This document shows, in pieces, positions 22,311-29,132 of a stretch of 29,132 nt of DNA (its first letter is position 1; every line of letters starts with the position of its first letter). Under the pieces are notes generated by a model. That model had not been told where the DNA came from. It saw only the letters and a list, made by a program, of their open reading frames with translations, and searched no databases. Source of the DNA: Oscillospiraceae bacterium. GTDB taxonomy: Bacteria; Bacillota; Clostridia; Oscillospirales; Oscillospiraceae. Location of the stretch: NCBI GenBank assembly GCA_017409645.1, contig JAFQSI010000180.1:1-29132 (forward strand), written 5' to 3'. The translations under genes were made by a program, and so were the position numbers.

Positions 22311-22529
22311 ATGTATGAGCGGATCCGTAATTTGAGAGAGGATAAGGATTTGAGTCAGCAGGAGATGGCTGACTATCTGCACTGCACGCAGGTGTGTTAC
22401 TCCAATTATGAAACGGGGAAACGGGATATCCCGACTGCGGTACTCCTTGCTCTTGCGGAGTTCCACCATACCAGTGTAGATTACCTGCTGGGGCGTACCC
22501 CTGAAAAGAAGCCCTATCCCAAGAAATGA
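22311..22529 (+). CDS. XRE/Cro-type helix-turn-helix regulator
   Basis: A 72-residue single-domain DNA-binding protein. The helix-turn-helix reads RIRNLREDKDLSQQEMADYL (4-23) with recognition helix CTQVCYSNYETGKRDIP (25-41), followed by LLALAEFHHTSVDYLLGRT, the standard XRE ending. It has no effector domain. It is transcribed away from the small gene at 21972-22205, and the two spacer palindromes are the likely binding sites. GGAG at 22297-22300 serves as a ribosome site, ten bases from the ATG. Confidence 0.93.
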   Translation: MYERIRNLREDKDLSQQEMADYLHCTQVCYSNYETGKRDIPTAVLLALAEFHHTSVDYLLGRTPEKKPYPKK

Positions 22530-22538
22530 GTGTGAAAT

Positions 22539-22575
22539 ATCCCCCTGCCCGGAAGCACCTTTCGGACAGGGGGAT
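22539..22575. terminator. Bidirectional terminator between the XRE and VanW genes
   Basis: Arms ATCCCCCTGCCCGGA (22539-22553) and TTCGGACAGGGGGAT (22561-22575) pair with one or two mismatches. T residues follow on the plus strand (TTTGCATTT); on the minus strand ATATTTC follows. It lies between converging genes and can serve both. Confidence 0.75.
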
Positions 22576-22581
22576 TTGCAT

Positions 22582-24372
22582 TTAGGGTGTGGGTTCAGTC
22601 GCCGGGGTCTCGGCGGCGGTGTTGGGATCGTCTGCGGGGGGCTCGGTGGGGGGAGGAGGGGGAGCCTCCACCCGGGCGACGATCTTATCCCGGGATCTGT
22701 AGCGGGAGGTGGCCTCGTAGGTAGAGGAGATCTGCTCGTCGGTGGCCTTGCTGTACTTGACCCGGTAGGACTTGACGGTCCGGCCGGTGTAGGCGGTCTG
22801 GATGACCTCGCCGTCGCGGTAGCCCTCCTTGTTGTCGTAGCTGTAGTTCTCGTAGACGGTCTTTCCCTCGACGGGGCCTTCGATGGTCTCGTAGGTCATC
22901 TTGACATAGTAGTCCTTGGTATCGGTGCCCAGGAGCTTCACATGGACCTGACCGCCGGAGACGCTGGCCTCGATGCGGATGGGGTAGTCGGTGTTGTTTT
23001 TGAATTTGTAGTCCAGGGTGCCCCAGCTGACGGTGGCGTCCATGCCGTAGGGCACATAGCTGACGGTGAAGCTGTGGGCGGTCCGGTCCACGATCTGAAG
23101 ATCCGCCTTCAGGCAGGCGTAGTAGAGGGTGGAGGACACCTGACAGATGCCGCCGCCGATGGTCTGGACATTCTTGCCGCCGGAGTAGGCGCCTGCGGCC
23201 TTGTAGCCCTTTTCCGCGGTCCGCTTGCCCAGCGTCTCGTTGTAGGAGAAGGTCTCGCCGGGGCGGATGATCTTGCCGTTGATGGCCTGGCAGGCCAGCT
23301 TCAGATTGGTGTTGCGGTTGGAGTCGTTGGTGTGGTTGGTGGAGACGGAGCCCAGGACGTCCTTGAACAGCGTGGCGTCGATGGCCTCCCAGGTCAGCGC
23401 TGCGGGGACGTAGGCGAAGTCCACAGTGATGGTCTGTCCCTCGCCGGCATCTGCCACCAGCTGCTTCAGCGCCTCCGGATCGAAGCCGTAGCCCAGGATC
23501 TCGGGGGTGATGGAGTAGTCCGTCTCATTCAGGACGGCGTCGACAGGCGCGGTATAGTGCTGGGCATACAGGGCATCCAGATCCAGCGCGTCGGGCTCCA
23601 CCACATCATAGGCAAAGTCGATGGGGGTGAAATCGTTGGTCAGGTAAGCGTGCAGGATCGTCTCCATCAGCGCTTCCGTGTCCAGGCTGCGCTCCGGCGT
23701 GCCCATGACGATGGTCAGCTGCTGATGGACCACATCGGTCTGCTCCAGCGCCTTTTCATAGGTCATATTCAGGTCCGGTCTTTCGCCGGTGACGGAGGCG
23801 GTGGACTGGGTCAGGGTGCTGGCGGCCGCAGCGGCGGCCCGGTCCACGGAGTGGCGGATGGCGTCCTCGTTGAGGGTCATGCAGCTCCGGACATCCAGCT
23901 CGTGGCTCTTCAGCTCGGCGGCAGCTCTGGCCTGGGTGTTCTCCCAGCGGTTGCCCCCGCGGCCGTAGTCGTAGGCCAGCTGCACCAGCGCGTCCACATC
24001 CACACTGGCGCCGGTGTCGGTGGGCGTCAGGGCCAGGGTCACGTCGGGCAGGTTCACGACCATGGTCTGGACGGTGTAGGTCTGTCCGGTGGCGTCCCGG
24101 AGGGCTGCAGCGGCTTCCTCGGGGGTCATGCCACCCAGGTCCACGCCGAAGGCGGAGACATTGGGATAGATCAGCCCGTCATCCTCGGTATACTGGAAGA
24201 ACCACCAGGTGCCCAGAACGATGGCGGCGATCAGCACCACCAGCAGCACGGACAGGGCGCTGCCGCGGATGAAATCATGGCGATCGCTCCGGGCCTGCTC
24301 CGCAGGACCGGCTGCTTCGATGGCTTCCTGACCGGACAGCTCGGAAGTCTCATCGTGTTTTCTTTTTTTCAT
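22582..24372 (-). CDS. VanW family exported protein with peptidoglycan-binding-like domain
   Basis: A 596-residue protein with a charged cytoplasmic N-terminus (about 1-35) and a signal-anchor helix near 36-60 (SALSVLLVVLIAAIVLGTWWFF). An outer region contains YoaR-type repeats (VDLGGMTPEEAAAALRD near 77-93). The VanW domain lies at about 340-475, with RPGETFSYNE, GGGICQVSSTLY and VPYGMDATV. A C-terminal G5-like strand region and a Pro-rich tail (PPPPPTEPP) follow. VanW-domain proteins occur beside vancomycin-resistance clusters in enterococci, but most Clostridia copies, like this one, stand alone; role in cell envelope unproven. The start at 24372 has a GAGGAG site eight bases ahead. Confidence 0.9.
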   Translation of the reverse strand: MKKRKHDETSELSGQEAIEAAGPAEQARSDRHDFIRGSALSVLLVVLIAAIVLGTWWFFQYTEDDGLIYPNVSAFGVDLGGMTPEEAAAALRDATGQTYTVQTMVVNLPDVTLALTPTDTGASVDVDALVQLAYDYGRGGNRWENTQARAAAELKSHELDVRSCMTLNEDAIRHSVDRAAAAAASTLTQSTASVTGERPDLNMTYEKALEQTDVVHQQLTIVMGTPERSLDTEALMETILHAYLTNDFTPIDFAYDVVEPDALDLDALYAQHYTAPVDAVLNETDYSITPEILGYGFDPEALKQLVADAGEGQTITVDFAYVPAALTWEAIDATLFKDVLGSVSTNHTNDSNRNTNLKLACQAINGKIIRPGETFSYNETLGKRTAEKGYKAAGAYSGGKNVQTIGGGICQVSSTLYYACLKADLQIVDRTAHSFTVSYVPYGMDATVSWGTLDYKFKNNTDYPIRIEASVSGGQVHVKLLGTDTKDYYVKMTYETIEGPVEGKTVYENYSYDNKEGYRDGEVIQTAYTGRTVKSYRVKYSKATDEQISSTYEATSRYRSRDKIVARVEAPPPPPTEPPADDPNTAAETPATEPTP

Positions 24373-24412
24373 GGGATCACTCCTCGTTTCTACCAAATCA
24401 TCATATGTTCCT

Positions 24413-24440
24413 ATACTACCACAAAAAAACCAGAATGCAA
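24413..24440 (-). promoter_or_regulatory. Promoter of the VanW-family gene
   Basis: On the minus strand TTGCAT (24440-24435), 16 bases, TAGTAT (24418-24413). It lies in the 115-base gap after mfd, which shows no strong terminator. Confidence 0.6.
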
Positions 24441-24487
24441 TCCCACACCCGCGGTTTTTCGGAACAAAATAGCAAAGAATTAAGATC

Positions 24488-27400
24488 TTAAGAGCCCATG
24501 CAGAAGCTTCGGTAGCGTTCGATGAAGACCTTGCACTGCTTCAGCGGGTCCACCTTGGGGCTGAGCTTCAGCCGCAGGGTGGGGACCTTGGCGGAAGCCA
24601 CGAACTGCAGCCGCTTCTGGTAATCCGCATCGGAGCAGATCTTGCTGACGGCGTCGAAATTCAGCTGGGCCAGGGTGAACCAGACCTCCGACTGCTTCTG
24701 GCGGATGTCGGTGACGGCACATTCCTTGGCCTTGGCCCGCAGCAGGGCGATGTCCACCAGATTGAGAACGCCCCTGGGGGGCTCGCCGTAGCGGTCCACG
24801 ATCTCGTCGAGCAGGTCGTCGGCGTCCTCGTCGGAGCGGATGGCGGCCATGCGGCGGTACAGGTCCATGCGCTCCTCGCCCCGCTCCACATAGTCCTTGG
24901 CGATGTTGGCGGTGACGTTCAGGTCGGCGGTACATTCGGGTGCCTTGGGGGCCTCGCCCTTTTCCTCGAGAACGGCTTCATCCAGCAATTTCAGGTACAT
25001 GTCGTAGCCCACGCTCATCATGTGGCCCGACTGCTCCGCGCCCAGCAGATTGCCCGCGCCGCGGATCTCCAGGTCGCGCATGGCGATCTTGAAGCCGGAG
25101 CCGAATTCGGCAAAGTCCCGGATGGCAGCCAGACGTTTTTCGGCCACCTCGGAGAGGGACTTGTCGGGCTTGTAGGTGAAGTAGGCGTAGGCGTGGCGGG
25201 TGGACCGGCCCACACGGCCCCGGAGCTGATGGAGCTGGGAAAGGCCGAACCGGTCGGCGTTTTCGATGATCAGGGTGTTGGCGTTGGGGATGTCCAGGCC
25301 CGTCTCGATGATGGTGGTGCAGACCAGACACTGCACATCGCCCGCGGCCATGGCGCTCATGACCTCGCCCAGGGCCTCCTCGCCCATCTTGCCGTGGGCC
25401 ACCGCCACCTGCAGTCCGGGGATCCGCCGGACCAGGGCTGAGGCGCACTGGTCGATGGTCTCCACCCGGTTGTGCAGGTAATAGACCTGACCGCCCCGCT
25501 CCACTTCCCGGCGGATGGCGTCGTCGATGATGGCGTTGTTATGCTCCATGACATAGGTCTGGACCGGGTAGCGGTCTGCGGGGGGCTCCTCGATGGTGGA
25601 CATGTCCCGGATGCCGGAGAGGGCCATATTCAGCGTCCGGGGGATGGGGGTGGCGGAGAGGGTCAGCACGTCCACACCCTTGGAGATCTCCTTCAGCCGC
25701 TCCTTGTGGCTGACGCCGAAGCGCTGCTCCTCGTCCACGATCAGCAGGCCCAGATCCTTGAATTCGATGGTCTTCTGCAGCAGCTTGTGGGTGCCGATGA
25801 TCAGGTCCACGGTGCCGGAGCGGAGCTTGTGCAGCGTGGTCTTCTGCTGGGCGGGGGTCCGGAAACGGCTGAGAACGTCGATGTTCACGGGGAAGCCCCG
25901 GAACCGGGAGACAGCGGTCTGATAGTGCTGCTGGGCCAGGACCGTGGTGGGCACCAGGATGGCCACCTGCTTGTTGTCCATGATGGCCTTCATGACGGCC
26001 CGCAGGGCCACCTCCGTCTTGCCGAAGCCCACATCGCCGCACAGGAGCCGGTCCATGGGGATGGGGGACTCCATGTCGTTTTTGATATCTGCGATGCAGC
26101 GGAGCTGATCGTCCGTCTCGGCATAGGGGAAATTGTCCTCGAATTCCGCCTGCCAGGGGGTGTCGGCGGCGAAGGCGTAGCCCTCCTGACGCTTCCGGGC
26201 GGCGTAGAGCTTGATGAGCTGGGCGGCCATATCCTTGGCGGCTTTTCTCGCCTTGGCCTTGGTCTTCTGCCAGGTTTCGGTGCCCATCTTGTTGAGCTTG
26301 ACGGTGGCGTCCTCGCCGCCGTTGCCGATATATTTGCTCACCAGGTCCAGCTGGGTGGCGGGGACGAAGAGAACGTCGGTGCCCGCGTAGGCGATCTTGA
26401 TATAGTCCTTCACGGCTCCGTCGATCTTCATCTGCTCCATGGCCACGAACCGGCCGATGCCGTGGTGATCGTGGACCACCAGGTCGCCGGGGACCAGGTC
26501 GGTGAAGGAGTTGAGCTTCTGGCGGTTCGTGGCGCCGGATTTTTTCGGCTTGCGCTTGACCTCGCCCCGGCTTAAGAGCTGGCCCTCGGTCAGGACGGCG
26601 AGCTTCGCGTCGGGGTACTCCATGCCGAAGGGCAGGGTGCCCTCGGCCAGCAGGATCTGGCCGGGCTTGGGCATGGTGTTCAGGGGGATGCAGAGGAAGG
26701 CGGAGAGATTCTTGCCCCGGAGCATCTCCTGGAGCATCTCCGCCCGCATCCGGGTACCGCAGAGGACCAGCGTGGCGAACTCGTGGCGCTGATAGTGACT
26801 GAGATCGGAAGCGGCGGTGTCCATGTTGCCGCCGTAGCCCGGCAGCTGCTTGGCGGTCATGGGCAGCAGTTGCTTTGGGGGACACTCCTCAGGATAGCTG
26901 GTGCCGCCGAAGGTGTCCACATACACCACGGTCCGGCCCCGGAGCCCGGCGGTGAAGTCCTCCCACTGGCAGACGTAGTCACACAGCTCACCGGCGATCA
27001 GGCCCGTCTGGAGCATGGAATCCAGCCCCATGCCCACCTCCTCGATCCGGGTCCGGGCGGCCCGGTGGAGGTTGCCCTGGTCGCAGAGGATGACGACGGC
27101 ATCCTCCGGGATATAGTCCACGGCAGTGGCGTATTCGGGATAGATGAGGGCCATATACCGGTCCGAGGCAGGATGGCTCATGCCGTTTTCGTATTTTTCC
27201 AGATCGGCGATCAGGGTCTTCAGGAGCTTTTCGTTGATGTTTTTCCGGCGCTTCTGGCGGGCGATCAGCTTTTCGATGTCCCTGCACAGGCCCGCGATGC
27301 CCTCGGGATGGAGCCGGGGCTGTGTCTCGCCCACGGGCAGGACCACGACGGAATCGGCGTTCTCGGTGCGCCGCTGGGTGTCGGGATCAAAGTAGCCCAT

Positions 27401-28003
27401 GGTGTCCAGCTCGTCGCCGAAAAACTCACAGCGGAAGGGCCGGTCGGCGGCGGGGGAGTAGATGTCCACGATGCCGCCGCGGACGGCGAACTGACCGGGG
27501 CCCTCCACCATGCCGCAGCGGGAGTAGCCCCCGTGGGTCAGCTTTTCAAGCAGCTCCTCCAGGGGGTATTCCTGCCCCACCTCCAGGGTAAAGGCGGCCC
27601 TGCGCAGGACGGCAGGGGGGATGGTCCGCTGGGAGAGGGACTCCCAGGTCAAAATCTGTAATTTGGTCTGACCGCCTTGCAGCGCGTAGAGCTGGCTCAG
27701 GCGCTTCTGCTCCCAGGCTCTCGACACGACGGAGGTGTCGTAGAGGGTCAGCTCCCGGCTGGGCAGCACGGGGGCGGTTTCCCCCAGGAAGGCGGCCAGC
27801 TCCTGTCCGATGCGCTTGGCGGTCATGTCGTCCTGACAGATGACCACCACAGGCCGGTCAAATTCCCGGCGCAGCCCCGCGATCAGGTGGCTCCGGTTGA
27901 TCTGGCCCAGACCGGTGACGGCGGCGGCCTCCCGCTTTTCAACGGATTTCAGAAGGAGCTTGTATTCGGGAATTTGTTTGAGGAAAGAGAGTAGTTTTTC
28001 CAT
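24488..28003 (-). CDS. mfd: Transcription-repair coupling factor Mfd
   Basis: Mfd releases RNA polymerase stalled at DNA damage and recruits the UvrABC excision machinery. The 1,171-residue chain has the full family plan: UvrB-like N-terminal domains (about 1-360), the RNA polymerase interaction domain (DLVPGDLVVHDHHGIGRFVA, near 493-512), and the RecG-like helicase with Walker A GDVGFGKT (K662) and Walker B DEEQ (757-760). A later GRVGRS motif and the TRCF C-terminal domain (about 1000-1150) complete it. No truncation is seen; length is normal. A GAGGT ribosome site precedes the ATG. pth lies 234 bases upstream on the same strand, the order known from Bacillus, although a repeat element now separates them. 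Confidence 0.97.
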   Translation of the reverse strand: MEKLLSFLKQIPEYKLLLKSVEKREAAAVTGLGQINRSHLIAGLRREFDRPVVVICQDDMTAKRIGQELAAFLGETAPVLPSRELTLYDTSVVSRAWEQKRLSQLYALQGGQTKLQILTWESLSQRTIPPAVLRRAAFTLEVGQEYPLEELLEKLTHGGYSRCGMVEGPGQFAVRGGIVDIYSPAADRPFRCEFFGDELDTMGYFDPDTQRRTENADSVVVLPVGETQPRLHPEGIAGLCRDIEKLIARQKRRKNINEKLLKTLIADLEKYENGMSHPASDRYMALIYPEYATAVDYIPEDAVVILCDQGNLHRAARTRIEEVGMGLDSMLQTGLIAGELCDYVCQWEDFTAGLRGRTVVYVDTFGGTSYPEECPPKQLLPMTAKQLPGYGGNMDTAASDLSHYQRHEFATLVLCGTRMRAEMLQEMLRGKNLSAFLCIPLNTMPKPGQILLAEGTLPFGMEYPDAKLAVLTEGQLLSRGEVKRKPKKSGATNRQKLNSFTDLVPGDLVVHDHHGIGRFVAMEQMKIDGAVKDYIKIAYAGTDVLFVPATQLDLVSKYIGNGGEDATVKLNKMGTETWQKTKAKARKAAKDMAAQLIKLYAARKRQEGYAFAADTPWQAEFEDNFPYAETDDQLRCIADIKNDMESPIPMDRLLCGDVGFGKTEVALRAVMKAIMDNKQVAILVPTTVLAQQHYQTAVSRFRGFPVNIDVLSRFRTPAQQKTTLHKLRSGTVDLIIGTHKLLQKTIEFKDLGLLIVDEEQRFGVSHKERLKEISKGVDVLTLSATPIPRTLNMALSGIRDMSTIEEPPADRYPVQTYVMEHNNAIIDDAIRREVERGGQVYYLHNRVETIDQCASALVRRIPGLQVAVAHGKMGEEALGEVMSAMAAGDVQCLVCTTIIETGLDIPNANTLIIENADRFGLSQLHQLRGRVGRSTRHAYAYFTYKPDKSLSEVAEKRLAAIRDFAEFGSGFKIAMRDLEIRGAGNLLGAEQSGHMMSVGYDMYLKLLDEAVLEEKGEAPKAPECTADLNVTANIAKDYVERGEERMDLYRRMAAIRSDEDADDLLDEIVDRYGEPPRGVLNLVDIALLRAKAKECAVTDIRQKQSEVWFTLAQLNFDAVSKICSDADYQKRLQFVASAKVPTLRLKLSPKVDPLKQCKVFIERYRSFCMGS

Positions 28004-28024
28004 GGTAATACCTCAAAAGGAACG

Positions 28025-28162
28025 GTAGGGCGGGGTCATGACCCCGCCGACCAGGTCGGATGATTGCCCAGCCCGGTCAGTGGCAATACGGTTGGGATTA
28101 TGCATCTGACCTGCCTTTCAGCAAGTCAAAGGTGCGTCGGTGGGGTCATGACCCCACCCTAC
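28025..28162. repeat. MITE-like palindromic repeat, copy 3 (138 bp)
   Basis: Inserted between pth and mfd. The left palindrome (28029-28048) is the standard 20-mer; the right one (28139-28158) reads GGTGGGGTCATGACCCCACC, changed at two positions that still pair. It is inverted relative to copies 1 and 2. Confidence 0.85.
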
Positions 28163-28189
28163 AGGGGAAAACGGGACAACGTGGCAACG

Positions 28190-28216
28190 CGGAAAGGGGA
28201 AATTTTCCCCTTTCCG
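28190..28216 (-). terminator. 27-base near-perfect palindrome, possible pth terminator
   Basis: CGGAAAGGGGAAA pairs with TTTCCCCTTTCCG around one central base. It lies 21 bases past the pth stop. No T run follows on the minus strand, so termination is uncertain; a role in mRNA 3'-end protection is equally possible. Confidence 0.5.
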
Positions 28217-28237
28217 TGATTTTATGACGATGTTCGG

Positions 28238-28822
28238 TTAAGCCTTCCCGCTGTAGCGGTTGCTGGCCTCGGCGATGCCCTTTTCGATGATGCACAGGGC
28301 CGCGTCTGCCGCCCGGTCGATGGCGGGGCCGAGGGCCTTTTCCTCCTGGGGGTCGAAGGTGGACAGCACCCAGTCTGCCAGATCGAAGTCGGGATGGGGC
28401 TTGGCGCCCACGCCGATCTTCACCCGGGGGAAGTCCTGACTGCCCAGCTCCTGGATGATGGATTTGATGCCGTTGTGACCGCCGGCGGAGCCGTCCTTGC
28501 GCAGCCGCAGGCGGCCGGGCTCCAGGGAGATGTCGTCAAAGAGGACGATGATCCGCGCCGGGGGGATCTTGAAAAAGGCGGACAGCTGCAAAACGCTGCG
28601 GCCGGAGAGGTTCATATAGGTCTGGGGCTTGAGCAAAAAGAGCTTGCCGCCGTCCAGGTTCACCTGGGCATACAGCCCCTGGAATTTCAGCTTGTCGATT
28701 TTCACATTCAGCTTTTCGGCGATCCGGTCAATGGCCCGGAAGCCTGCATTGTGCCGGGTCTTCTCATATTCCCGGCCCGGATTGCCCAGGCCCACGATCA
28801 GCCAGTTACACTGTTCTTTCAT
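28238..28822 (-). CDS. pth: Peptidyl-tRNA hydrolase
   Basis: Pth recycles peptidyl-tRNA dropped from ribosomes by cleaving the ester bond. The 194-residue protein has the family sites: GLGNPG (N14), TRHNAGF with catalytic H24, TYMNLSG (N71), FDDI (D96) and GGHNG (N117), all at the expected spacing of the E. coli enzyme. The start at 28822 is chosen because the family begins just before the LIVGLGNPG strand; the longer frame to 28945 runs through the promoter and a repeat. A spaced AAGGA serves as ribosome site. It heads the pth-mfd pair. Confidence 0.96.
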   Translation of the reverse strand: MKEQCNWLIVGLGNPGREYEKTRHNAGFRAIDRIAEKLNVKIDKLKFQGLYAQVNLDGGKLFLLKPQTYMNLSGRSVLQLSAFFKIPPARIIVLFDDISLEPGRLRLRKDGSAGGHNGIKSIIQELGSQDFPRVKIGVGAKPHPDFDLADWVLSTFDPQEEKALGPAIDRAADAALCIIEKGIAEASNRYSGKA

Positions 28823-28859
28823 AGTATTATTATCCTTATGCACATAATATTTCATTATA

Positions 28860-28887
28860 AATATAGCACAAATCATGGGAAATACAA
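28860..28887 (-). promoter_or_regulatory. Promoter of pth
   Basis: On the minus strand TTGTAT (28887-28882), 16 bases, TATATT (28865-28860), 37 bases upstream of the start. A second TATAAT overlaps (about 28853-28858). Confidence 0.5.
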
Positions 28888-28904
28888 GAGGTTTTGAGAT
28901 AAAT

Positions 28905-28980
28905 GTAGGGGACGGCCTCCGTGCCGTTCCCTGATTTTGTTCCATGTACGAAGGGGAACGGCACGGAGGCCGTTCCCAGC
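28905..28980. repeat. Long inverted repeat, second palindromic repeat family
   Basis: Two 24-base arms (28908-28931 and 28954-28977), built on ACGGCCTCCGTGCCGT, pair with a single mismatch around a 22-base loop. Like the copies of the 137-bp family it starts with GTAGGG. It lies in the pth-uvrA divergent spacer and has no coding capacity. Confidence 0.75.
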
Positions 28981-29016
28981 ATTTTTAATTATCGAAATTT
29001 TGTTTGAAAATAATAG

Positions 29017-29045
29017 TTGCTAACCATGTCATCCCGTGGTATAAT
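29017..29045 (+). promoter_or_regulatory. uvrA: Promoter of uvrA
   Basis: TTGCTA (29017-29022), 17 bases, TATAAT (29040-29045), 38 bases ahead of the start. No LexA-like box was found in the spacer. Confidence 0.7.
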
Positions 29046-29083
29046 ATCCAGTACGAAAGAATCTGAAAACCGAGGTGAAGCAC

Positions 29084-29132
29084 ATGAACGACACCATCCG
29101 CGTCAAGGGCGCGAGAGAGAATAATCTGAAGA
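29084..29132 (+). CDS. uvrA: UvrA, excinuclease ABC subunit A (5' end only)
   Basis: Only the first 16 codons are in the window. MNDTIRVKGARENNLK is the typical UvrA N-terminus (IxVKGAREHNLKN). GAGGTG lies six bases upstream of the ATG. UvrA finds DNA damage in nucleotide excision repair and works with Mfd, encoded nearby. The rest of the gene lies beyond the end. Confidence 0.85.
   Translation, partial: MNDTIRVKGARENNLK

Noticed and set aside
22582..24372. Vancomycin-resistance gene cluster suggested by the VanW domain
   Set aside because: No vanHAX, vanRS or vanY gene is in the window; solitary VanW proteins are common in Clostridia.
22576..24483. Plus-strand open frame opposite the VanW gene
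   Set aside because: Low-complexity G/V/L/D composition and no motifs, while the minus frame has GGGICQVSSTLY and a signal anchor.

Overview
The window looks like a chromosomal segment from a GC-rich Clostridia bacterium, most likely an Oscillospiraceae-type gut anaerobe. The evidence is the Gram-positive gene set (secG, pth-mfd, VanW protein, feoAB with a small Cys-rich partner), anaerobe-type enzymes (aldo/keto reductase with a double 4Fe-4S tail), near-consensus sigma-A promoters, and several families of short palindromic repeats between genes. Genus cannot be decided from sequence alone.

Layout: secG (65-295) is followed by a small repeat element and an AT-rich insert carrying one gene, a fused restriction/methylation/specificity protein (680-3160). 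The insert is bracketed by a 19-base direct repeat. Next come a divergent type IIA topoisomerase pair (parE-like 3381-5360, parC-like 5535-7781), a YitT membrane protein and a transglutaminase-fold lipoprotein, probably co-transcribed. A tRNA-Gly gene (9823-9898) and a repeat-rich gap follow. Then come a PPC/DUF296 protein (-), a DUF5662 protein and a GH13 glycosidase (+), and tRNA-Gln(CTG), immediately followed by an AT-rich orphan gene with a Cys/His cluster and three 21-base phased repeats.

The middle part (13983-17987, minus strand) holds two unrecognised membrane proteins, a flavin reductase-like protein and a condensation/alcohol-acetyltransferase-fold protein. Divergent from the last is a ferredoxin-tailed aldo/keto reductase. 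An iron-uptake operon (feoA-feoB-small Cys-rich protein) follows, with three TTAG-N6-CTAA sites that look like DtxR-family operators. A small divergent XRE regulator module (21972-22529) has paired operators. The remaining minus-strand block is a VanW-family exported protein, mfd and pth. The window ends in the first 16 codons of uvrA on the plus strand, so two DNA-repair genes (mfd, uvrA) lie close together.

The items most worth a second look are: the one-gene restriction-modification island and its flanking repeat; the approx. 137-bp repeat family whose 20-base subterminal palindrome is kept by paired substitutions; the orphan Cys-cluster gene with phased repeats beside tRNA-Gln; the divergent topoisomerase pair with Ala/Glu at the quinolone positions; and the feo and XRE operator arrays. 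All functions are inferred from motifs read by eye; no database search was run.
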